Notes under the pieces: generated by a model
The model's database searches: none
Seen by the model: only the letters and a program-made list of their open reading frames with translations
Told to the model about the DNA's origin: nothing
Part shown: piece after piece, positions 1-6,601 of the stretch
Position numbering within the stretch: the first letter of the stretch is position 1
Layout: each line of letters starts with the position of its first letter
Assembly (NCBI GenBank): GCA_945903675.1
Contig: CAMDOP010000181.1
Span: forward strand, 1-6,601
DNA length: 6,601 nt
Source: Crenothrix polyspora
GTDB lineage: Bacteria; Pseudomonadota; Gammaproteobacteria; Methylococcales; Methylomonadaceae
Direction of reading: 5' to 3'
Made by a program: the position numbers and the translations under genes

Positions 1-108
1 CCAATAATCTAAACCACAAACGACTGTTGGTATACCGTATTTGTCAGTATAAATGCTGCCAGGGCCAAACGGCGCTATCAACTGACCCAATCGAATATCG
101 CTACCCAT
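1..108 (-). CDS. drmB: DrmB-type DISARM protein, N-terminal fragment (cut by left edge)
   Basis: Only the first 36 codons are visible, and the frame is open to the left edge. The peptide contains IRLGQLIAPFGPGSIY near its start. A short R-x-x-Q-L-I-x-P-F-G-P-G-[AS]-I segment at the N-terminus is what I expect of DrmB, the DUF1998-containing partner that forms a complex with DrmA in DISARM. The start is the ATG at 108-106. It sits three bases after the stop of the DrmA-like gene, and a good Shine-Dalgarno (AAAGGA, 124-119) lies ten bases ahead. The neighbour argues as strongly as the motif, because drmB normally follows drmA directly. Known DrmB proteins are several hundred residues long, so nearly all of this one, including the C-terminal DUF1998 region, lies outside the window. 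A different DUF1998 protein with the same N-terminal motif is the main alternative. Confidence 0.77.
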   Translation of the reverse strand, partial: MGSDIRLGQLIAPFGPGSIYTDKYGIPTVVCGLDYW

Positions 109-111
109 ATC

Positions 112-3100
112 TCACTGATCCTTTAAGATGTAATGATCTGTAATTTGCAAGTAGGCATTGGAATCAACATTCCGCATACTACTAGGTATAGTTTCGCCTT
201 TCTTTTTCTGAGCTTCCGTGGCAAATTGCCCGGGCCAAAGCATCAAGTATTCACCGTCATCTTTTTGAGGATACTGTTCCCACATTTGAGGGTTTTTTTG
301 CCATTTAACTAACAAATTATCGTAAACTTTTTTAATGGCCTTTTTAACCCGTTCTTGCTCCTTTGGCTCTTGAACAATGATTTGGCATCGTTCAATCAGT
401 ATATTGCAACCCAACTCAAGATATTCCCTATATTCTTCTAGATATCCACCGGGTAAAGGCGCATCATAAAATTGACGAGCCCATAACAATAATGCCCCTG
501 TCATGGCCCGCTCAACAGCCTCTACTGAAAATGGCGTTGCTGTGGTAGGCTCCACTCGCTCATACAATCTGCGGTGGTAACTATGAAATTGTTCAAAATG
601 TGATCTATCTCGACTTTTTGAAGGGTTATACATTACTAGAATCAACCCCGGCCTTTCCCACCATTTTCTGCCAACACGGCCTGTAACTTGTATATATTGT
701 GCTGTGGATTTTGGCTGTCCAACCACAGCCATAAGTGAAAGCCGCTCAATATCGACTCCCACCTCAATTATATTTGAAGCCAAACAGACATCCAAAGCCC
801 CCCGTTTATTCCATTCTATAGTAAGCCTGTCCATCATTTGAACAAGTTCAGCCTGGCTTTTGCGACTGGTCAACTCCTCAACAGCATTTAGATAACGCTG
901 TGTATTTTTACAACCATACCGAAATGAATAGTTTTTTAATCGAGATGATATATCTGAACTAAAAAGTGTTCTGGCGCCACCAAGCTCACGCAAACTATTA
1001 TAAAAAGCAAGTAATGTCCACCATGCATCCTTTTTTTCATCTGCAAAAAACCAAGAGCGGAAGAGAGCTGCTGTAAAAACTCTAACCTGCGTGGTTAGAA
1101 ATGAGCCATAACCATGGGCATGTATTCCAAAGTATAACCTTCCAGAACTAAGAGTATCTGTGTTATCGGAGTAAGTTGCATAACGTCCAAAGAAAGAATC
1201 CTTCATTAACAGAGCTGGACTGGGAAATAATTGCACATCCTCCCGAGCATAAATTGCTTTCACCTGTTCCGCTGCCCCCCTGATTGTTGCAGTAGAGGCA
1301 ATTATTTTGGGCTTTATGTTTTCATAACTGCACAATTTTTCAATTACACCTTCATAAACACCATAAATAGTTCCTAGAGGACCTGAAATTAAATGAAACT
1401 CATCCTGTATAATAAGCCCCGGGGGCCTTCTCTCCAAAATAACATCGCCATTTTCTGTATGCTTCCGCCCAAACAATCCCCCTGCATCAGGCCTATAGGC
1501 CAACATAGCAAATTTGTCAGCAGTTCCAATAAACATGGAAGGAGGATTTCGATAAATTCGCTCATCAATTACCTCTATGGGCAAATTGTCATATTCTCCA
1601 CCAAAGTGGCAGTTGATATCAGAGCATTTAACTACCGGCTCATTTTTATTAACCGCTCCAAAACCTGCCGTACAAATTTCACTCCATTGCGTTTGACCTC
1701 TAGCGCCTCTTCTTGGATCTGACTCCAACTTTCCAATTTCACTTTTACACCACGGACACTCTGTCAGCACTAAAGGGTTTCCTTTTATATCATTTCTTTT
1801 AAACTTATTAATCCTATCAATCGCTTCTTTACATTTATTCGGCGAACCTTCACCACCAATCCATAAACCTAAGCTAAAACGTGTTTCACCAAGTTTTAAT
1901 TCAGGACCTTTATCGCGAATATATTCCATTGCGCATATCAGGCTGGCTGCTCGTTGAAATTGCTGTGTCGTGAGCATGCGAAGGGTATAGCGCATGAATA
2001 CATTTGTACCATCTCGCCTCAATTCGTCGTGAGTATTTTTAGAATCCATTAACAAACGCTGATAAAGCATGTAAAAAGCAGCCACCCCTAAGTAAGCCTC
2101 TGTTTTACCACCGCCAGTAGGAAACCAGATCAAATCTACAATATCCCTGTCATCTGAATCTGTTTCATTGACTAGACCATCCAGACTCATCAAAAGAAAT
2201 GCTATCTGGAAAGCACGCCACGATCCTACGTCTTGCTCTGCCTTTTTATCAAAGATATCCATTGGAGAATGAAATCCATTATTGATTGGCTCTGGCGCAA
2301 CCCACTTACCATTCCAATGTAGCGGTCGTCTATCCAATCGTTTGGAAGCTATCTGTTGTAACAACATACTTTTGTTAGCCAATTTGAATGCAGATCTAGC
2401 TCTGCCATCAACTTTCAAAATACCAATCCCAGCTTTTATGCGATCATGACATTTTTTGCATAAATGCATATGCCGGTCGGCCACCTCTCTAAATCGAGGA
2501 TCGATATTGTTTATTTTTTCTATTTGCAGTTGAATCCAGTTACCATAAAGTTCGAGTAATGACTCTAGTGCATGCCAAGCCTCATTATTAGCATCATATT
2601 CCGGCAGCTCAGCTAATTGACGCATTGAAAGACTGATAGGGTCACCTCTATCATCCTTAATGTCAGGGGTCATGCTGGGTAACTCCACAGCAGGCATAAC
2701 ATCGGCATAGAGGCATTCTGGGACGTCACCTAATGCAGCATCCCAACCAGATGCGCAACCATGTCCAATAGCCCAAGTAGCAGCATCATGGTACAGCAAA
2801 GCCAGTGACTGCTCATCAGTATCAAAGTCTTCAAATGCTCTTACGCTTTCGGGATAAGGAGCGAAACATGAACCCACAAGTCTAACTTCAAAATAAGACT
2901 GAAATAGAGTATGTATTATTTTTGATTCATTAGAGTCGAGGCCATCATTATTTTTCGAATTACGTAACACAACGGTAATTATCCATCTATCACTTATCTT
3001 TCTGGGGAAGATTTCAATCCCAAGTGACAGGGTTGAACTCTCAGGCAAAAACACGTTAAAAGATTGCTTTTTTCCAGACTGGAGCTCACTAATCTTGATT

Positions 3101-3795
3101 CTAGCTAGCGATGGATTAGTTGTCGCAGGCAAACGCCTCCATGCAGGATAATTATTTAATACTCCATCACTTTTAATTATTTTCTCACATTTTTCGTAAC
3201 GGCCATTTACCTGAAATGGTTCATCATCTTTTTTCTGCCAAAAAAACAGCTTGCTAGTGGGAAGACTTATGAGTAACTCACCGCCTACCCCTTCAATACA
3301 AAAAGTTATGCCCATAGTGGACGGTCGGAATATATCAGGACTGATGACATCAAAATCATCATCGGTAACCTCACTAGGCTCTGCACCTTCGGCCATCTCA
3401 GACGTAAAAAGCTCAGCCTGAAGATCATTATCATCTTGTACAGTGATACCGATTACTTCCTGCTCATCCTCCTGTAAAATCTGGTCAATATTTGGTAAGC
3501 CCTGAATATTATTACCATTGATTAAGTCACTTTGTCGCAGACCGCTTGGAAAAAGCAAACCGGCCCCATAACTATTTAAAGGTGTTTCATTTTTATAATG
3601 AATGATTTCCTGCCAAGGCATTGCATCATCATTACGCCAGAAAACAGGTATTCCTGGTCCGGGTAACTCACAAGGATACGTAAAACGGGTGGGGGCATCA
3701 AAACTAACCTTATCACTACACTCAAAGATATTTCTTGAAGGTCCGATAATTTCACTTCGAATAAACTCAATCTCTTGTGATCTTTCATTTTTCAT
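112..3795 (-). CDS. drmA: DrmA-type SF2 helicase of a DISARM-like defence system
   Basis: Large ATP-dependent DNA helicase/translocase of about 1227 aa, expected to act in the cytoplasm as a complex with DrmB. Positions are counted from the ATG at 3795. Residues 1-540 are a family-specific N-terminal region with an acidic stretch (108-149) and a CxxCH pair (446-450). RecA1 carries Walker A PTGGGKTEAYL (559-569), a motif-Ia-like segment YTLRMLTTQQFQRA (603-616), a putative zinc module CPWC...CSDINC (680-729), GTADKF (757-762), the DEFH box in QDEFHLISGPLGT (797-809) and STAT (834-837). RecA2 carries ASNIIEVGVDIE (1006-1017) and QVTGRVGRK (1036-1044). A helical tail follows. All ATPase residues look intact. 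The ATG is preferred over an upstream TTG at 3822 because it gives an ATGA overlap with the preceding stop and has an AGG ten bases upstream. The next gene is DrmB-like, which separates this from DruE, where the helicase and DUF1998 are one chain. The family call is firm; the role in this system is inferred. Confidence 0.88.
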   Translation of the reverse strand: MKNERSQEIEFIRSEIIGPSRNIFECSDKVSFDAPTRFTYPCELPGPGIPVFWRNDDAMPWQEIIHYKNETPLNSYGAGLLFPSGLRQSDLINGNNIQGLPNIDQILQEDEQEVIGITVQDDNDLQAELFTSEMAEGAEPSEVTDDDFDVISPDIFRPSTMGITFCIEGVGGELLISLPTSKLFFWQKKDDEPFQVNGRYEKCEKIIKSDGVLNNYPAWRRLPATTNPSLARIKISELQSGKKQSFNVFLPESSTLSLGIEIFPRKISDRWIITVVLRNSKNNDGLDSNESKIIHTLFQSYFEVRLVGSCFAPYPESVRAFEDFDTDEQSLALLYHDAATWAIGHGCASGWDAALGDVPECLYADVMPAVELPSMTPDIKDDRGDPISLSMRQLAELPEYDANNEAWHALESLLELYGNWIQLQIEKINNIDPRFREVADRHMHLCKKCHDRIKAGIGILKVDGRARSAFKLANKSMLLQQIASKRLDRRPLHWNGKWVAPEPINNGFHSPMDIFDKKAEQDVGSWRAFQIAFLLMSLDGLVNETDSDDRDIVDLIWFPTGGGKTEAYLGVAAFYMLYQRLLMDSKNTHDELRRDGTNVFMRYTLRMLTTQQFQRAASLICAMEYIRDKGPELKLGETRFSLGLWIGGEGSPNKCKEAIDRINKFKRNDIKGNPLVLTECPWCKSEIGKLESDPRRGARGQTQWSEICTAGFGAVNKNEPVVKCSDINCHFGGEYDNLPIEVIDERIYRNPPSMFIGTADKFAMLAYRPDAGGLFGRKHTENGDVILERRPPGLIIQDEFHLISGPLGTIYGVYEGVIEKLCSYENIKPKIIASTATIRGAAEQVKAIYAREDVQLFPSPALLMKDSFFGRYATYSDNTDTLSSGRLYFGIHAHGYGSFLTTQVRVFTAALFRSWFFADEKKDAWWTLLAFYNSLRELGGARTLFSSDISSRLKNYSFRYGCKNTQRYLNAVEELTSRKSQAELVQMMDRLTIEWNKRGALDVCLASNIIEVGVDIERLSLMAVVGQPKSTAQYIQVTGRVGRKWWERPGLILVMYNPSKSRDRSHFEQFHSYHRRLYERVEPTTATPFSVEAVERAMTGALLLWARQFYDAPLPGGYLEEYREYLELGCNILIERCQIIVQEPKEQERVKKAIKKVYDNLLVKWQKNPQMWEQYPQKDDGEYLMLWPGQFATEAQKKKGETIPSSMRNVDSNAYLQITDHYILKDQ
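119..124 (-). promoter_or_regulatory. Ribosome binding site of drmB
   Basis: AAAGGA on the minus strand, inside the last codons of the DrmA-like gene and ten bases ahead of the ATG at 108. It is the strongest Shine-Dalgarno match in the window and supports this ATG as the drmB start. Confidence 0.65.
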
Positions 3796-3808
3796 AGAAC
3801 ACTTACCT
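3792..3808 (-). promoter_or_regulatory. ATGA stop/start overlap with weak ribosome binding site, NERD-helicase to drmA
   Basis: The drmA start ATG (3795-3793) overlaps the TGA stop (3794-3792) of the NERD-helicase gene. An AGG (3808-3806) lies ten bases upstream. Overlaps of this kind usually mean termination-reinitiation coupling, so the two proteins are probably made in linked amounts. This site also decides the drmA start against the upstream TTG. Confidence 0.7.
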
Positions 3809-5522
3809 GTTGTGATATCCAATTAACTAAAACATTGGTCGCACTTTTACGACACATAATACAAAGTTTTTCTGTTGCACGAGTCACACCTGTATAGAAA
3901 AGTTTTCGATCCAGTTCGATATTCTGTGGCGAAAGTGCAATATCAGTAATAATGATTATTTTATTTTCCATGCCCTTATAAGCATTAATAGTTGAATAAC
4001 GAATAGTTGTGGAACCCAGCTCTGTGGCCTTTTCCATAACAAGGCCATTAAGAACCAAACTTTCTAAAACCGATTTTTCAACTGTACGAAACGACAACAG
4101 GGTAATGTCCGAGTCCTTAAAACCATTATTTCGAGATAACTGTATAAAGTTCATTATTTCTTGGACCTGTTCTACATCGTTGTCATATGGATATAACTTC
4201 CAATCATCTAGTGCACCACCCACACGCATGTAACCAGACCAAGTATTCCGATTCGAGGCAGATAGTGCCAAAGCAACTTCACCAATTTGCTTGTAATTAC
4301 GGCAATTTTCATCTAACATCCATCGTGCTGTATTGTTTTTTAACTCAAGTAAATTTTTTTCCATGATGTTGTTATTGATGGTTAATGATTGATTTAAAAA
4401 ATCCCCCATTATCAAGAACTTACCACGATCTAAACCACCTTCAATAAATAGTTTAAGACAATTCCAAAGCGCAGGGCGTGCTAAAATATCTTGAGCCTCA
4501 TCAATAACTAAATAATCAAAAGTCGCAACACCGGCAAATTCAGGATCAGTCAATTTTTCTTCTATTAGTTCTGGTACTTCCTGATCCCACCATTCAGAAT
4601 CAGCATTGATAGGTACTGTAATTCCAGTTATTCGAAATAAAACACTATGAACTGTGCCGGCTATTAAGTTGGGTTGACTTAATCTAGCTACTTGGTTTTC
4701 CATCCATTTACCAATCAACTGATTAAAGCAAAGACACGCCACACGCAAACCTTTATCGGCTTTTCTCTTGGCTACCTCTATCCCAATCATTGACTTACCG
4801 GTACCTGCACCACCCTCAACTAGCACTCTATCATTTAAATCAACCAAATTAAGTATTGGTTTCTGTTGAATTACAAGCTTTTCTTCCAGTTCTGTTTGCC
4901 GCCGTTGAATTTCCATACTAAGCTCAGGTTTTCTTTTACGGACTGGATAACAAAATTCAACTATTTCTTGAACCTCTTCATTTGTAAGTATATTCTGAAG
5001 TTTATTTACCTGAGGATCATTTTCAAGTGCGCCCACAAACATCTTGGTAAGTGCCTTGCAAAAGTCATCAACTGTTTTACATGCATCTAAAACACGGCGA
5101 TCCATTACCTCGCAACGTTGAATAGATACATTAGTGTCCAAATAAAAATCAGATAAAGGAAATATGCAACAGTGCAACACGGGTACATGCTTATATTTCC
5201 CGTTGGAATGCATTTTTAATCTACGATGAAAAGCATATCTCGCATCAAGAGCTTGCTTAAAAGGTGAATTTTTTATGGTTTCAGGCTGCCAACGAGAACC
5301 ATCAAAATAAATATTTTTTTGTGATTTGATTTCAATACAAAATATGCCATATTTTGGCATTAAAACCACGAAATCTATTTCGGTTCTTTTATCATTGTTA
5401 AAAGGAGCAAGATCTAAAGAGTGTAAGGCCACCCAATCATTAGTGGTATTTTGTAAGTTGGAAAAAACTATTCTTTCTCCGGGAGATGTATTTTCTTCAA
5501 TGTAACTCGGGATTAGTCTCAT
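3792..5522 (-). CDS. NERD nuclease-domain / UvrD-like SF1 helicase fusion
   Basis: A 576-residue protein with two modules. Residues about 10-120 look like a NERD (nuclease-related) domain: E16, then TEIDFVVLMPKYGIFCIEIK (47-66), which supplies the D50...E64-x-K66 pattern of the restriction-endonuclease-like fold. A charged, probably helical linker (195-222) follows. The rest is an SF1/UvrD-type helicase: Walker A GGAGTGKS (237-244), Walker B LVIDEAQD (338-345), a motif-III-like MGDFLNQS (372-379), ENCRN (405-409, motif IV), TINAYKGMENKIII (511-524, motif V) and YTGVTRATEKL (543-553, motif VI with the arginine finger). The length fits stand-alone NERD-helicases. The ATG at 5522 is three bases after the preceding stop. 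Its own stop overlaps the drmA start as ATGA. DNA unwinding linked to cleavage is plausible, but whether the NERD domain cuts is unproven. It is not one of the standard DISARM components I know. Domain identity is clear; its role here is inferred from the operon. Confidence 0.85.
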   Translation of the reverse strand: MRLIPSYIEENTSPGERIVFSNLQNTTNDWVALHSLDLAPFNNDKRTEIDFVVLMPKYGIFCIEIKSQKNIYFDGSRWQPETIKNSPFKQALDARYAFHRRLKMHSNGKYKHVPVLHCCIFPLSDFYLDTNVSIQRCEVMDRRVLDACKTVDDFCKALTKMFVGALENDPQVNKLQNILTNEEVQEIVEFCYPVRKRKPELSMEIQRRQTELEEKLVIQQKPILNLVDLNDRVLVEGGAGTGKSMIGIEVAKRKADKGLRVACLCFNQLIGKWMENQVARLSQPNLIAGTVHSVLFRITGITVPINADSEWWDQEVPELIEEKLTDPEFAGVATFDYLVIDEAQDILARPALWNCLKLFIEGGLDRGKFLIMGDFLNQSLTINNNIMEKNLLELKNNTARWMLDENCRNYKQIGEVALALSASNRNTWSGYMRVGGALDDWKLYPYDNDVEQVQEIMNFIQLSRNNGFKDSDITLLSFRTVEKSVLESLVLNGLVMEKATELGSTTIRYSTINAYKGMENKIIIITDIALSPQNIELDRKLFYTGVTRATEKLCIMCRKSATNVLVNWISQQVSVL

Positions 5523-5528
5523 ATTTCA
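5520..5528 (-). promoter_or_regulatory. TGA-AAT-ATG junction, translational coupling without clear ribosome binding site
   Basis: The first gene stops at 5528-5526 and the NERD-helicase starts at 5522-5520, three bases later and in the same frame. The AT-rich bases just before it contain no convincing Shine-Dalgarno, only a weak AGA. Translation of the helicase therefore probably depends on ribosomes arriving from the upstream gene. Confidence 0.5.
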
Positions 5529-6601
5529 AATATCTATTCGATAAAGTTCAAGTTCAGAAATTGGTCTTATATTTTCCAGTTTTTCTTGCGGGGCTTTAAA
5601 CCCAGTTGAACTTTCAATTACAGGAAAAAAACTTATTACTCCTGATAATCCGCTTTTTTGATTTAAATTTTCTCTAAAAAACTCCCCTTGGATACACTTC
5701 TCAAAGATACTCTGCTTATTTCTTTTAAGTTCTTCTAATAGTTGATCATTTACAATAGAATGCTCAATTCTTCCGGAAAGTATGGCATTAACTCTCGATC
5801 CACGTATATCAGCCCACGCTTGTTGCCAATTTACTTCAATATTACTTCCAATAAGAATTTCTTTTAGTAATAACTCAAAATGTAATTTACTTTGTGGAGC
5901 AGAAATAACTTCTTTATCAATCTGCATCCATCGATTTATTGCAATATCTAAATTTTGCAAATTAATTCCTGATATTTTTAGTTTATTTACCAAGCGATTA
6001 GAATCTTGATAATATTTTATTTTTAAAATATCTTTCCATGATGCTGCCAATTTATAGCGCTGAGTAGTTAATTTATTGGATCCAAAATCAGCTTGTATAT
6101 TGTTAAATAACAAGTAATCCTCAGGTTGTATTTTTTTTGCATCTCTATAACTAAAAACTCCTTTATCATCAAAAATAAGCTGATTTGAACCAAGAGCAAG
6201 TAATACACCTTTATTTTCAGGGAACTCAATCAGTATGCATGTACAATTATTTTGTAATCTAACTGGGGGCCTATCACCTAAAAATTTAAAGTCATCGTCA
6301 TCCACAGTATAACTAATTGAGTTAAAGTTATTAATACTATCTAATTGAATAGATTCTACTGATTTATGCTCCGTACACTTAAATCTTTCCATAAAATTTG
6401 GTGATCCTATTACAGGCTCAACTCCGAAAATGTCTTCGTTCAATGAGTGACTCCATAAAAATCGAATTAGTTTTTCATAGCGAGGAGCAGTAATTATCAC
6501 AGATGGGGTTTTTGACCAGCCATTAGTACGAAGTGGCCCAAGACGGATAAGAGTTTTGAATAAATCAGATTTTCTATATTCAGCTAACGAAGAAATAAAA
6601 T
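5526..6601 (-). CDS. C-terminal part of an unrecognised defence-operon protein, possibly DrmE-like (cut by right edge)
   Basis: The frame is open from the right edge to TGA at 5528-5526, giving 357 visible residues. A GTG at 6500 could be read as a start, but the 33 codons before it form good protein (SLAEYRKSDLFKTLIRLGP) running into PSVIITAPRYEKL, so the gene surely begins outside the window. That first stretch resembles a nucleotide-fold strand-helix unit. Visible residues roughly 95-150 look beta-rich (CILIEFPENKGVLLALGS, then IQPEDYLLFNN), reminiscent of the small 'L-x-x-G-D-x-I-x-F' barrel modules found near helicase-like proteins. From about 160 on it is mainly helical. It ends in SELELYRIDI. 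No catalytic motif, signal peptide or membrane segment is seen. Its place in a DrmA-DrmB operon and its overall pattern suggest a divergent DrmE (class 2 DISARM), but this is a guess. It is clearly AT-rich compared with drmA. Confidence 0.8.
   Translation of the reverse strand, partial: FISSLAEYRKSDLFKTLIRLGPLRTNGWSKTPSVIITAPRYEKLIRFLWSHSLNEDIFGVEPVIGSPNFMERFKCTEHKSVESIQLDSINNFNSISYTVDDDDFKFLGDRPPVRLQNNCTCILIEFPENKGVLLALGSNQLIFDDKGVFSYRDAKKIQPEDYLLFNNIQADFGSNKLTTQRYKLAASWKDILKIKYYQDSNRLVNKLKISGINLQNLDIAINRWMQIDKEVISAPQSKLHFELLLKEILIGSNIEVNWQQAWADIRGSRVNAILSGRIEHSIVNDQLLEELKRNKQSIFEKCIQGEFFRENLNQKSGLSGVISFFPVIESSTGFKAPQEKLENIRPISELELYRIDI

Noticed and set aside
291..300. T-run that could suggest a terminator
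   Set aside because: It lies inside the drmA coding region, has no evident stem before it, and corresponds to an A-run in the transcribed sense.
1393..1722. 109-codon plus-strand open frame
   Set aside because: It lies wholly antisense to the conserved helicase core of drmA (DEFH box and zinc insertion) and its product resembles nothing known.
112..3795. Identification of the large helicase as DruE (Druantia)
   Set aside because: The helicase motifs are shared, but this protein ends soon after the helicase core and the next gene has a DrmB-type start, so helicase and DUF1998 partner are separate genes as in DISARM.
3796..3822. Upstream TTG start adding nine residues to DrmA
   Set aside because: It would overlap the NERD-helicase by 31 bases and has no Shine-Dalgarno. 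The ATG at 3795 gives an ATGA overlap and has an AGG at suitable distance.
3576..3826. Short open frames on both strands around the drmA start (3576-3788 minus, 3602-3826 plus)
   Set aside because: They are shadows of the drmA N-terminal coding region, with no start signal or recognisable product.
4009..5090. Two 74-codon plus-strand open frames (4009-4233 and 4866-5090)
   Set aside because: Both are antisense to the well-supported NERD-helicase gene and look like random translation of AT-rich DNA.
5782..6009. 75-codon plus-strand open frame
   Set aside because: It is antisense to the first gene, with no ribosome binding site or recognisable product.
6498..6500. GTG as the start of the 324-residue first protein
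   Set aside because: The frame stays open for 33 more codons to the window edge with protein-like content, and no Shine-Dalgarno precedes the GTG.

Overview
This window is a gap-free stretch of a single operon. All coding lies on the minus strand, so transcription runs from the right edge (6601) to the left edge (1). Four genes are visible in transcription order: the 3' part of a protein of uncertain identity (5526-6601, open at the right edge); a NERD-nuclease/SF1 helicase fusion of 576 aa (3792-5522); a large SF2 helicase of the DrmA type, about 1227 aa (112-3795); and the first 36 codons of a DrmB-type protein (1-108, open at the left edge). There is no intergenic space over 10 bases, no RNA gene, no mobile element and no CRISPR array. 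The promoter must lie beyond the right edge and the terminator beyond the left edge.

The DrmA-DrmB pair is the core of DISARM, a multi-gene anti-phage system. The helicase has the full SF2 motif set in the form typical of the DrmA/DruE group: PTGGGKTEAYL, GTADKF, DEFHLISGPLGT, ASNIIEVGVDI and QVTGRVGR. The next gene opens with a DrmB-like start (IRLGQLIAPFGPGSIY). No DNA methyltransferase, SNF2 helicase (DrmD) or phospholipase-D protein (DrmC) is visible here. They may flank the window or be absent. The NERD-UvrD-like gene directly before drmA, joined to it by an ATGA overlap, is not one of the DISARM components I know. That makes the locus a candidate variant or an extended DISARM-like system. 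The first, partial gene may be a distant DrmE-like protein, but I cannot establish this from sequence alone.

The three junctions (TGA-3 nt-ATG, ATGA overlap, TGA-3 nt-ATG) imply translational coupling, so the proteins are probably made together. By analogy with DISARM, I infer that the DrmA-DrmB pair senses or translocates on invading DNA, and that the NERD-helicase adds a DNA-unwinding and possibly cleaving activity.

The organism is bacterial. The moderate-to-low GC content and general style would fit a gammaproteobacterium, but nothing here fixes the taxon. By eye, the first gene is more AT-rich than drmA, which suits a mosaic, horizontally moving defence locus.
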